Positions 23,911 through 29,821 of a stretch of DNA of 35,165 nucleotides are shown here, piece by piece; within the stretch, counting starts at the first letter, position 1; each line of letters starts with the position of its first letter. The position numbers and the translations under genes are program-made. Under the pieces are notes generated by a model. The model was not told the origin of the DNA. It did no database searches and saw nothing but the letters and a program-made list of their open reading frames with translations. The DNA is from Aliivibrio sp. (GTDB lineage Bacteria > Pseudomonadota > Gammaproteobacteria > Enterobacterales > Vibrionaceae), in assembly GCA_024206155.1 (NCBI GenBank), contig JAAGZR010000163.1, positions 1 through 35,165 of the forward strand. The letters run 5' to 3'.

Positions 23911-24264
23911 TTATTTGTCTTGTGATCTTTCGTATTCAAAGTCGCTTTCGTCATTACAATTTGGACAAGGCTCTTCGTAAAAAGGATCATCATAAGTGGG
24001 AGACATTATAAATCCATCTCCGTCACATTCTTCGCATCGGTCACGCTCTTTTTCCCACTCTTCAATTTCTTCTTCATCAAAGAAATGGTTTGTGAAGGTA
24101 TGTCCGTCTTTTATGATCTGCTCAGCATCTAAACGCATATTGTCAATGTCGTAGTACAATTCATTGCAAGGATCAACGATCTCATTTTGATTGCTCGGAT
24201 AGATCCAACCTATGTTGTGTCCATCTCGAGTCTGTATGTAGTCAAAAATATAATGCTTATCCAT
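23911..24264 (-). CDS. Acidic protein with DnaJ-like zinc-binding motif (117 aa)
   Basis: From ATG at 24264 (MDKHYIFDYIQTRDG; an upstream TTG adds three residues) the protein has an acidic body. It then has a four-Cys site, C77-E-E-C80-D-G-D-G and C100-P-N-C103, which resembles one CxxCxGxG repeat of the DnaJ cysteine-rich region. It probably binds one zinc and mediates protein contact. It overlaps the upstream membrane peptide by 8 nt and is followed by an intrinsic terminator. The promoter at 24430-24461 should drive this pair. Confidence 0.6.
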   Translation of the reverse strand: MDKHYIFDYIQTRDGHNIGWIYPSNQNEIVDPCNELYYDIDNMRLDAEQIIKDGHTFTNHFFDEEEIEEWEKERDRCEECDGDGFIMSPTYDDPFYEEPCPNCNDESDFEYERSQDK

Positions 24265-24403
24265 AAATACCAAGACTTAATGAGTTTGGAACTCCGTTAA
24301 TAAATAAGCGAATGATCAACATTGAAAAAAAGAATATCAATAATGTTGATAGAGAGAATACAATAAGTCTCTCGATTAAGTTAAAGTGTTTAAAGTGTTT
24401 CAT
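24257..24403 (-). CDS. Single-pass membrane peptide (48 aa)
   Basis: The ATG at 24403 (MKHFKHFNLIERL) is preferred to the far upstream GTG/ATG-type starts because the AACACTACAA leader abuts it and a promoter lies just before it. Residues 13-34 are very hydrophobic (LIVFSLSTLLIFFFSMLIIRLF). The N-terminus is basic and amphipathic, and the tail is short. It is a small membrane-active early protein of unknown function. A similar peptide (35 aa) is encoded at 25048-25155. Confidence 0.6.
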   Translation of the reverse strand: MKHFKHFNLIERLIVFSLSTLLIFFFSMLIIRLFINGVPNSLSLGIYG

Positions 24404-24429
24404 TTGTAGTGTTTTAATAAATAATTGAT

Positions 24430-24461
24430 CAAAAATAAATAAAGATTTCGTAATAACCAAA
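24430..24461 (-). promoter_or_regulatory. Bacteroidetes-type promoter (-33 TTTG, -7 TATTTTTG)
   Basis: On the minus strand TTTG (24461-24458) is followed by 20 nt and TATTTTTG (24437-24430), matching TTG-N19/20-TAnnTTTG. It lies 27 nt before the ATG of the membrane peptide at 24403. This is one of two sites in the window with both boxes at good spacing. Confidence 0.6.
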
Positions 24462-24512
24462 TCTTAAATGTTAAATTTTTTTATTTTTTTTTTTTTATTT
24501 GAAAAAAATCCG

Positions 24513-24520
24513 TAACTTTG
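24513..24520 (+). promoter_or_regulatory. Candidate antisense promoter box TAACTTTG
   Basis: TAACTTTG matches TAnnTTTG on the plus strand in a gap (24404-24659) where all genes run leftward. About 65 nt downstream, GTCAA-TTCTG-TTGAC followed by T6 (24559-24581) could terminate a short RNA. No -33 box is at the normal distance, so this is weak. Confidence 0.3.
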
Positions 24521-24599
24521 AAGTGTTATAAACAACAAGTCAATGGTTTTCGATTTTCGGTCAATTCTGTTGACTTTTTTCATTTACTTACGTTACATT

Positions 24600-24635
24600 T
24601 TTTACCACCAAAACCCCACTATCGTCATAGTGAGG
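24600..24635 (-). ncRNA. Hairpin element copy 1, with 18-nt conserved flank
   Basis: The minus-strand stem CACTAT-GACG-ATAGTG extends past one mismatch to two more pairs. It is followed by GGGGTTTTGGTGGTAAAA. It lies 25 nt after the stop of the gene at 24660-25046. The 18-nt flank and the architecture recur at 25993-26028, with one compensatory base-pair change. It could be a terminator or an RNA-processing or stability element. Confidence 0.65.
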
Positions 24636-24659
24636 TAGGTGTTGAAGTTGAAGAAAATA

Positions 24660-25046
24660 CTACTTCACTTTCAAATAATCATTAAACAAACGATTTAATT
24701 CTTCGAAGGCTTGATCTAAAGCATTCAACTGAGTTGCTTGATGATGAAGGGTGGCGAGTAATTCGCTATTTAACTTCTCGATCTCAAACCCACAATCAAT
24801 CGCCATTTGGATAGACTCGTTTAAACTTGCATCATTCTCCATTAGATATTTTATTGAATTACCATAGTAAATGAATTCTAATTCGTGGACTCTGTCTATT
24901 AGTAAATCAAAGAACTCATAAAATTGATCTTCGTTTTGCATTCCTTCCCATAGTGATGGATCAGTTAGATCAATATCTAATCTATATTTAAATTCGAAGT
25001 CTGAAATTTTTCTTTCGATTGCTTCTTTTGGTGTGTATGTTTCCAT
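24660..25046 (-). CDS. Hypothetical helical protein (128 aa)
   Basis: This all-helical acidic protein begins METYTPKEAIERKISDFEF and contains a long coiled-coil-like C-terminal half (FEIEKLNSELLATLHHQATQ, then FEELNRLFNDYLKVK). No family is recognised. It starts 1 nt before the end of the small membrane gene and is followed by the conserved hairpin at 24600-24635. Its place near the leftward promoter suggests early expression. Confidence 0.55.
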   Translation of the reverse strand: METYTPKEAIERKISDFEFKYRLDIDLTDPSLWEGMQNEDQFYEFFDLLIDRVHELEFIYYGNSIKYLMENDASLNESIQMAIDCGFEIEKLNSELLATLHHQATQLNALDQAFEELNRLFNDYLKVK

Positions 25047-25047
25047 T

Positions 25048-25155
25048 TTAATGTATTATTGAGATTAATATTCTGACGATGAAATATATTGGAGTAACAA
25101 CCAATATACTAATTTGAATCTTCTTGGCTAACTTGCCTAACTTTTTTGCATTCAT
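25048..25155 (-). CDS. Single-pass membrane peptide (35 aa)
   Basis: The frame runs from ATG at 25155, directly preceded by AAAACACT, to TAA at 25048-25050. The N-terminus is basic (MNAKKLGKLAKKIQ), followed by a hydrophobic helix (about 14-34: ISILVVTPIYFIVRILISII). The leader motif and tight spacing to the next gene (1 nt) support it. The function is unknown; it resembles other minimal membrane-active phage peptides. Confidence 0.62.
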   Translation of the reverse strand: MNAKKLGKLAKKIQISILVVTPIYFIVRILISIIH

Positions 25156-25186
25156 AGTGTTTTTTTTAATTTAAGTTTCTGTTTCT

Positions 25187-25245
25187 GCCTTTTGGCTTCA
25201 TCAGTATCGGCACACACCGATAAACAGAGGGGAGATGAACTCCCC
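25187..25245 (-). ncRNA. Three consecutive hairpins between early genes
   Basis: In minus-strand order these are GGGGAG-TTCAT-CTCCCC (25245-25229), TATCGG-TGTGTG-CCGATA (25222-25205) and GCC-AAAA-GGC (25196-25187). The first begins 8 nt after the stop of the gene at 25254. The stack may be a terminator or the structured 5' leader of the membrane peptide gene at 25155. The outermost one is followed by TTTT when read on the plus strand. Confidence 0.6.
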
Positions 25246-25253
25246 TTTTATGA

Positions 25254-25523
25254 TCATCCAAACGTATAGTTGTATTCTGATGTTAACCACTTTTTATATT
25301 TTCTTCCATGCTTTACTGCATCTCTTAGTTGTGGCATATACTTTTCAATTTCTTCTTTCTTTTCCTCGAAACTTTCGTATTGAAAATCTCCATAATACAA
25401 GTCAATGAAACCTTGAATGTCATAAGACATAGCATCAGGTGTGTAGTCTCTTGATGATCCTTTGTCATAACCTAAATCGATTATGGTTTTATACTCTATC
25501 AGTAATTTTTTAAATTCTTTCAT
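25254..25523 (-). CDS. Hypothetical protein (89 aa)
   Basis: The ATG at 25523 (MKEFKKLLIEYKTIIDLGY) is preferred to the ORF start at 25556 because AACTATATAAT abuts it, a leader shared with the next upstream gene. The protein is Tyr- and Lys-rich with helices (SFEEKKEEIEKYMPQLRDAV) and no recognised domain. It follows the upstream stop at once and is followed by three hairpins. Confidence 0.55.
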   Translation of the reverse strand: MKEFKKLLIEYKTIIDLGYDKGSSRDYTPDAMSYDIQGFIDLYYGDFQYESFEEKKEEIEKYMPQLRDAVKHGRKYKKWLTSEYNYTFG

Positions 25524-25524
25524 A

Positions 25525-25959
25525 TTATATAGTTTTACCTTGTTCGTTAAATTCATATCCGTTAGCCATACATAAATCCTCCAAGCCTTGATTACTATAG
25601 ATGTGATATGAATCTTCGTGTAATGATTTTATAGATTCAAAAATATCTCCATTTTTTAACGCTATTATGATATCATTATCCCAACAAACACCTGTTAATT
25701 CAGTTGTAGAAGCATCTAATTCTGCTAACCTATCTTTATCATAATTCTTAAAAGAAATAAATTCGCCTCTGCTTGGAAATTGACCAATTGAATAATCTAA
25801 ATCTCCACCAATTTTTTGTTGCAATGCTTTTAAACTATTCACAAATTCATCAACAGAATGTTGATTCAAATCGTGCCAATTTTCTCGGATGTAATCAAAA
25901 CACAAATCTTTGTTTGGATGTTCATCAATAGTGTAAACTTTTGTTTCTAAAATTCTCAT
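25525..25959 (-). CDS. Hypothetical protein (144 aa)
   Basis: The ATG at 25959 (MRILETKVYTIDEHPNKD) is chosen, with leader AAACTATATAAT, rather than the ORF start at 26004, which would run into the hairpin region. The sequence looks like an alpha/beta protein, with FDYIRENWHDLNQHSVDEFV, GGDLDYSIGQFPSRGEFISF and YHIYSNQGLEDLCM. There is some resemblance in layout to the small antirestriction or host-interaction proteins found in early regions, but no motif proves it. Confidence 0.55.
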   Translation of the reverse strand: MRILETKVYTIDEHPNKDLCFDYIRENWHDLNQHSVDEFVNSLKALQQKIGGDLDYSIGQFPSRGEFISFKNYDKDRLAELDASTTELTGVCWDNDIIIALKNGDIFESIKSLHEDSYHIYSNQGLEDLCMANGYEFNEQGKTI

Positions 25960-25992
25960 ATTATATAGTTTGAATGATATGGCATTATTGCC

Positions 25993-26028
25993 TTTTACCA
26001 CCAAAACCCCGCTATTTTCATAGCGAGG
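25993..26028 (-). ncRNA. Hairpin element copy 2, with 18-nt conserved flank
   Basis: The minus-strand stem CGCTAT-GAAA-ATAGCG has a GNRA-type loop, then the same mismatch and outer pairs as copy 1. GGGGTTTTGGTGGTAAAA follows. Relative to copy 1 (24600-24635) one A-T pair is replaced by G-C on both arms. It lies 20 nt after the stop of the 26049-26336 gene. A small extra hairpin GGCA-ATAA-TGCC follows (plus strand 25981-25992). Confidence 0.65.
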
Positions 26029-26048
26029 CGAATTGGTGTAAGGTGGTT

Positions 26049-26336
26049 TTACATTGATTTTAATATATCTCTCTCCATCATTTGTCTTGTTTGCTCACTC
26101 TTATAAACGTCAGTCATTTGTAACCATACATAAACGCTTCCGTACAGACGTTGTTTTTTTTCGTGAAAATTAAAGTCTTTATTTGTTCTCGCTCTATCTC
26201 TCATTGTGATATGGTATGCAATACCTAATTTTAGAACAGACATTTGAAATTCAATATCTTCTATGTTAAGGAAACGAAGTCTGTTAGAATTAGACTTTAC
26301 GTTTTGTGTTGCCGTAGGTGAAATTTGTACTCTCAT
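26049..26336 (-). CDS. Hypothetical protein (95 aa)
   Basis: This basic helical protein (MRVQISPTATQNVKSNSNRL, then IEFQMSVLKLGIAYHITM) ends with DVYKSEQTRQMMERDILKSM. No family is recognised. The start is abutted by AAAACACACA. It lies second from the leftward promoter and is flanked on both sides by RNA hairpins. Confidence 0.55.
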   Translation of the reverse strand: MRVQISPTATQNVKSNSNRLRFLNIEDIEFQMSVLKLGIAYHITMRDRARTNKDFNFHEKKQRLYGSVYVWLQMTDVYKSEQTRQMMERDILKSM

Positions 26337-26374
26337 TGTGTGTTTTGTTTAAATTATTATTTGTTTTACAACTC

Positions 26375-26428
26375 CCACCCATTTGGGTGGAACGCTTTGA
26401 GCCTAATGCCTATTTCGAGTCGCTCAAA
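26375..26428 (-). ncRNA. Hairpins between first and second leftward genes
   Basis: Two stems are visible: CCACCC-ATTT-GGGTGG (plus strand 26375-26390, perfect 6 bp), and TTTGAGC (26396-26402) with GCTCAAA (26422-26428). The second closes a 19-nt loop. Both sit between the stop at 26432 and the next start at 26336. A terminator-attenuator or leader role is possible. Confidence 0.55.
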
Positions 26429-26431
26429 CGA

Positions 26432-26725
26432 CTATATTTCATTTGCATATAATTCGTTATGATGATCAAGTATAGACTGTTTCATAAATTTATTTGTATT
26501 TTGAAACGTTTCTTCAACATCATGTCCAAAATGATCTTTTACATATTTATATCCTATTAGTTTCATTTCAGTAATAGGAGAGCCAATAAATTGACCAACT
26601 TGAAAATCAAAATCTTTAGGGGATAATTGTAAAGTAAACATTATCATTCTTTTGTTTCCAACTGATTTAACTGACCAAATGTAAATTTTAAGTGGATTTT
26701 TTAAAGTGAAATTTTTATTTTCCAT
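26432..26725 (-). CDS. First gene of leftward operon, hypothetical (97 aa)
   Basis: This basic, beta-rich protein includes MENKNFTLKNPLKIYIWSVK, KRMIMFTLQLSPKDFDFQVG and a helical end. AAAACACACA abuts the ATG, and a two-box promoter lies 37 nt upstream, so it is likely the first early product. Phage genes in this position often act on host functions, but no family is recognised. Confidence 0.55.
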   Translation of the reverse strand: MENKNFTLKNPLKIYIWSVKSVGNKRMIMFTLQLSPKDFDFQVGQFIGSPITEMKLIGYKYVKDHFGHDVEETFQNTNKFMKQSILDHHNELYANEI

Positions 26726-26761
26726 TGTGTGTTTTAGTTTAAATTATTATTAAATTTTTAT

Positions 26762-26793
26762 CAAATATATTTCAATTCATAATACTATGCAAC
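26762..26793 (-). promoter_or_regulatory. Main leftward early promoter (-33 GTTG, -7 TATATTTG)
   Basis: On the minus strand TTG within GTTG (26793-26790) is followed by 20 nt and TATATTTG (26769-26762). It faces the first leftward gene at 26725. Spacing and boxes fit the Bacteroidetes sigma-A type. Confidence 0.6.
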
Positions 26794-27200
26794 TTTTTTT
26801 TTATAATATTATTTATTCTCTTTTTAAATCGTTGATAGTCAGTAAGTTATGAGCGTAAAATTATTTACGTTTGTTTTAGCGTCAAACGTTTCGTACAGAT
26901 CCTAACGAGGGAAGGTTAATCTGTAAGAGTTTTGTTCAGTTCTCTCGGTGGTTTAGGAGAAGGTATACGAGGGAAGGTACGTTTATGTACAGGGGTAAAC
27001 TAATCGTACAGGGGAAATGCTAAAAAATTAGAAGCTACAACAGATATGGTACAGGGTACGTCAAAAAAAAAGCTAAAAAAATCAGCATTGCGTTTTTGGT
27101 TTTGTAAAATCGATCGAAAAAAAATCTGACTTTTCTGAGGGGGGTGTATTGTGTGTGACTATATATAACCCAAATACTCTAACCATAAGAATAAATTTAT
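26794..27200. promoter_or_regulatory. Non-coding divergence region with repeats and hairpins
   Basis: No credible gene lies here (only 18- and 27-codon frames). It contains palindrome arms CGTAAA/TTTACG (26854-26869) and a hairpin TACAGAT/ATCTGTA with inner TAAC/GTTA and loop GAGGGAAG (26894-26925). A second GAGGGAAG sits in a weaker stem (26966-26979), and GTACAGGGG occurs at 26987-26995 and 27006-27014, with GTACAGGG at 27049-27056. A box TACGTTTG (26866-26873) could start a rightward leader RNA. Possible roles are origin, operator array or structured leader. Confidence 0.55.
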
Positions 27201-27208
27201 TATCTTTG
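27201..27208 (+). promoter_or_regulatory. Rightward promoter -7 box TATCTTTG
   Basis: TATCTTTG lies 21 nt upstream of the ATG at 27230, in TTATTATCTTTGTTAC. No clear -33 box is present. It would drive the 67-residue gene, whose transcript ends at the terminator at 27494-27525. Confidence 0.55.
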
Positions 27209-27229
27209 TTACAAACAAACAAAGGTATT

Positions 27230-27433
27230 ATGAAAAACAAGTTTAACATTCCACCATCGATGCAAGGATACACTATTAAGGATGGTAGATTAATTAATAT
27301 GGCACCGTCTCCTGAGATGGGTATTACTAAGTTAGCTCAAATGAGAGCTTCAAAGAAAAGATATGATAAGGTTCAGATGATAGCAGAGGGTAATGAGTTA
27401 TCTCAAGCTAACATTGATCTATTCAAAAGATAA
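27230..27433 (+). CDS. Small basic protein (67 aa)
   Basis: The ATG at 27230 (MKNKFNIPPSMQGYTIKDGR) is preferred to the upstream start at 27149, which would run through the promoter. The product is basic, with a Pro-rich opening and a helical end (ITKLAQMRASKKRYDKVQMI, then NELSQANIDLFKR). It forms a single-gene transcription unit between a promoter and a strong terminator, suggesting separate strong expression. No family is recognised; a DNA- or RNA-binding early product is plausible. Confidence 0.6.
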   Translation: MKNKFNIPPSMQGYTIKDGRLINMAPSPEMGITKLAQMRASKKRYDKVQMIAEGNELSQANIDLFKR

Positions 27434-27493
27434 ACTAGTGAGTAGTTTGTGTTCGGTTAGTTTTTAGTAGTGTTTTGACTAACCATATTTAAG

Positions 27494-27525
27494 GGGGAAG
27501 CTTCTCAGGCTTCCTCTTTTTTTTT
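27494..27525 (+). terminator. Strong intrinsic terminator (GGAAGC stem, T9)
   Basis: GGAAGC (27496-27501), loop TTCTCAG and GCTTCC (27509-27514) are followed by TC and nine T. The outer G at 27494-27495 can extend the stem. It ends the unit of the 67-residue gene. An outer inverted repeat GGTTAG/CTAACC precedes it (about 27455-27484). Confidence 0.85.
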
Positions 27526-27543
27526 AACCTTAATATTATAATT

Positions 27544-27777
27544 ATGAATAAGATTCCAAATGACAAGTTATTACATTTCTTTTGGGGAGGGATCACAGCT
27601 TTCCCAATGGTATATTTATTTTCCGTAAATGGTTTCTTTGTATCTATATTAATATATGGATTAAAGGAAATTATATACGATTGGTACTTAGGAAAAGGAA
27701 ATCCTGAGGTATTAGATTTTATATATTCTAGTGTTCCTGCAGTATTTTATCTAGTACTTAGCTTTAATTTATGTTGA
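27544..27777 (+). CDS. Small membrane protein (77 aa)
   Basis: It begins MNKIPNDKLLHFFWGGITAF and has three hydrophobic stretches (about 9-27, 27-40 and 62-77) and the conserved-looking motif LKEIIYDWYLGKGNPEVLDF. The DKLLHFF, KE-x-x-YD and DF arrangement recalls YfiM/DUF2279-type small membrane proteins found in phages and bacteria. The role is unknown. It lies just after the terminator, and its stop codon overlaps the first iteron of site B. Confidence 0.6.
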   Translation: MNKIPNDKLLHFFWGGITAFPMVYLFSVNGFFVSILIYGLKEIIYDWYLGKGNPEVLDFIYSSVPAVFYLVLSFNLC

Positions 27778-27968
27778 CTTTTGAATGTTTATGTTGACTT
27801 TATGTTGACTTTATGTCGACTTTAATTTTGTAACTAACTGATTATCAATATATTAATTATAAAATGTTAAGAATGTTAAGTTTGAAGCCTCGTATATGGA
27901 AATAAAATGTTCATGTGTATAATAAGAGAGAGAGAGTAAGGGAGGTAAAAAGTCGACATCTCGACATA
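27770..27968. repeat. Iteron site B: candidate origin
   Basis: Units TATGTTGACTT at 27770-27780, 27790-27800 and 27801-27811 and TATGTCGACTT at 27812-27822 are followed by CTGATTATCAAT (27838-27849) and GCCTCGTATAT (27887-27897). A GA-rich purine tract follows (27923-27947). Then come inverted copies AAGTCGACATC (27950-27960) and the partial CTCGACATA (27960-27968). It sits between the ends of two convergent genes, so it is not a promoter. Direct repeats ATTACTCTTG at 27970 and 28000, each followed by GGGG(G)TAA, lie beside it. TTATCAATA (27841-27849) matches a DnaA box at 7 of 9 positions. Confidence 0.72.
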
Positions 27969-28000
27969 GATTACTCTTGATTACTTAACGGGGGTAAACA

Positions 28001-28159
28001 TTACTCTTGTGGGGTAACGTCTAATGTGAGTGTGGCTATAAACAAATAGAGCTTAAAGGTAAAGTAGTTATATTGTTCATCGGGTTCAATCATTTCCCAT
28101 CCTACTAAGAATCTATCGTGTGGATAGTGAAAGGCAATCTCTAAAATCCAATCGTCCAT
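28001..28159 (-). CDS. Small protein (52 aa)
   Basis: A 52-residue frame runs from ATG at 28159 to TAA at 28001-28003. The product MDDWILEIAFHYPHDRFLVG continues WEMIEPDEQYNYFTFKLYL and FIATLTLDV, a pattern found as a small conserved protein in many marine phages. The second half is hydrophobic and may be membrane-associated. It is divergent from groEL (51-nt gap) and faces site B with its 3' end. Confidence 0.6.
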   Translation of the reverse strand: MDDWILEIAFHYPHDRFLVGWEMIEPDEQYNYFTFKLYLFIATLTLDVTPQE

Positions 28160-28176
28160 ATTAAAAAATTATTTTT

Positions 28177-28184
28177 TATATTTG
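28177..28184 (+). promoter_or_regulatory. groEL promoter -7 box TATATTTG
   Basis: TATATTTG lies 26 nt before the groEL ATG at 28211, in the short divergent gap. The usual -33 box is not visible. Confidence 0.5.
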
Positions 28185-28210
28185 CTAAAGATAATCTAAT
28201 TAAATTTAAA

Positions 28211-29821
28211 ATGAATCCAAAACAACTACACTTCGACTCTGAAGGCAGAGAGAAACTGTTAAGTGGTATTACTAAAATAGCCAAGGCAGTTAAATCTACT
28301 TTAGGTCCACGAGGAAACACAGTCCTTATAGAATCCCAAGAACATACCCATGGCATTACAGTTACCAAAGATGGTGTTACTGTAGCCAAGTCCATTTACC
28401 TTATTGATCCTGTAGAGAACCTAGCGGTTCGCATTATGAAGGAAGCAGCGGACAAGACCGCAACCTCAGCAGGTGATGGAACGACAACAGCCATTGTACT
28501 CACCGAGGCTTTGGTCAAAGAGGGTATGGTAAAGATAGAGGACGGTGTGAACCGTACAGAGGTTTTGAAGATACTTCAGTCTGAATGTGAGATTATAATT
28601 GATGAGCTGCAAAAGAAAGGCAAGAAAGTATCGGGTAATAAATTAAAAGATGTGGCGATCATCTCAGCGAACAACGATGAGAAGATAGGAAAACAAATTG
28701 CCGACATCTACAAACAAGTTGGTAAGGATGGGATAGTCACCGTTGAGAAATCGAAAACCCACGAAACATTTTTCGAAAGTACTAAAGGGATTAAGATCGA
28801 CAGAGGTTGGACATCGCACTTGTTTATCAACAACCACAAGCATGACGAATGTGTATACGAAGATGTGCATGTGCTTGTATGTGATACCGAGATCAATACC
28901 ATACTACAAATAGAAAACGTACTCAAGCCAATCATCAACGAGCAAAAGAAACTCATGATCATTGCACCTTGCTCTCAAGGATTCATAAATACAATGGCAG
29001 CCAATGTAATGAAAAACAATCTCAAGATTGTAAACGTTGCACCGCCTGACTTTGGATACAGACAGCATGAGCTGATGAACGACATTGCTCTTGCGGTAGG
29101 TGCCACATACTTTAGTGGTGAGACCGGAGATGATTTGAGCTTAATAAACTTTGGTGACTTGGGTCATTGTTCCAAGGTGATAGTTGGGCGTGACTCAAGT
29201 ATCATCATTAAAGATGACACATCAGACAATCAAGAAGCTGTAGACAAAAGAGTAGAAGAGTTGTGGGTTCAGCATGAGGCAGCCAAAGAAAAGCAACTTA
29301 AAAACTTTATAGAGAAAAGAATCGCTTCACTAACCGGTGGCATAGGTGTGATATACGTTGGTGGAAATACAGACCTCGAACAAAAAGAACTCTACGATAG
29401 AGTGGACGATGCGGTGTGTGCAGTAAAGTCTGCACTTGAACAAGGAATCCTGCCCGGTGGTGGACTCTCTTTGTTTACCATAGGTGAGAGATACGAAGGT
29501 TTGTCTGAGGATATGGATGAAAATTCTGCGAAAAAAATTGCTTACGCAATTTTAGGATCTGCGTTGAAAGCACCACTTGCTCAAATTTTAAGTAACGCAG
29601 GAACAGACAACCTCATATACCAATCTTATGAATCTAAGGTTCGTGAGTGGGGTGAAGGTTATGACGTTAAAAATGAGAAGTGGGGTGACATGATCAAGAT
29701 GGGAGTTATAGATCCTGTTAAAGTTACAAGGTCAGCTTTGCAAAACGCAATCTCTGTTGCAGTTACTTTACTTTCAACCAATGCTATAATTACTATAGCA
29801 AGAAAAAAAGAAATTAAATGA
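28211..29821 (+). CDS. groEL: Phage chaperonin GroEL
   Basis: This 536-residue group I chaperonin keeps the ATPase residues. LGPRG (31-35), TKDGVTVAK (52-60, D54 = E. coli D52), AGDGTTTA (87-94, D89 = D87) and RVDDAV with D400 (= D398) near LPGGG are all intact. The C-terminus ends IARKKEIK, with no GGM repeat tail. A few residues are lost at the N-terminus. Such phage GroELs fold capsid or tail proteins and are known from marine phages. The stop overlaps groES (ATGA), the reverse of the bacterial groES-groEL order. By eye, the first 1.3 kb is richer in G and C than the neighbouring genes, while the last 0.3 kb is AT-rich. Confidence 0.97.
   Translation: MNPKQLHFDSEGREKLLSGITKIAKAVKSTLGPRGNTVLIESQEHTHGITVTKDGVTVAKSIYLIDPVENLAVRIMKEAADKTATSAGDGTTTAIVLTEALVKEGMVKIEDGVNRTEVLKILQSECEIIIDELQKKGKKVSGNKLKDVAIISANNDEKIGKQIADIYKQVGKDGIVTVEKSKTHETFFESTKGIKIDRGWTSHLFINNHKHDECVYEDVHVLVCDTEINTILQIENVLKPIINEQKKLMIIAPCSQGFINTMAANVMKNNLKIVNVAPPDFGYRQHELMNDIALAVGATYFSGETGDDLSLINFGDLGHCSKVIVGRDSSIIIKDDTSDNQEAVDKRVEELWVQHEAAKEKQLKNFIEKRIASLTGGIGVIYVGGNTDLEQKELYDRVDDAVCAVKSALEQGILPGGGLSLFTIGERYEGLSEDMDENSAKKIAYAILGSALKAPLAQILSNAGTDNLIYQSYESKVREWGEGYDVKNEKWGDMIKMGVIDPVKVTRSALQNAISVAVTLLSTNAIITIARKKEIK

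Noticed and set aside
26849-26905. 18-codon plus-strand frame MSVKLFTFVLASNVSYRS as leader peptide
   Set aside because: Too short, no support beyond an ATG, and it overlaps the hairpin structures.
27082-27273. Minus-strand 63-codon ORF over the rightward promoter
   Set aside because: It starts inside the 67-residue gene and has low-complexity hydrophobic content, with no promoter or leader.
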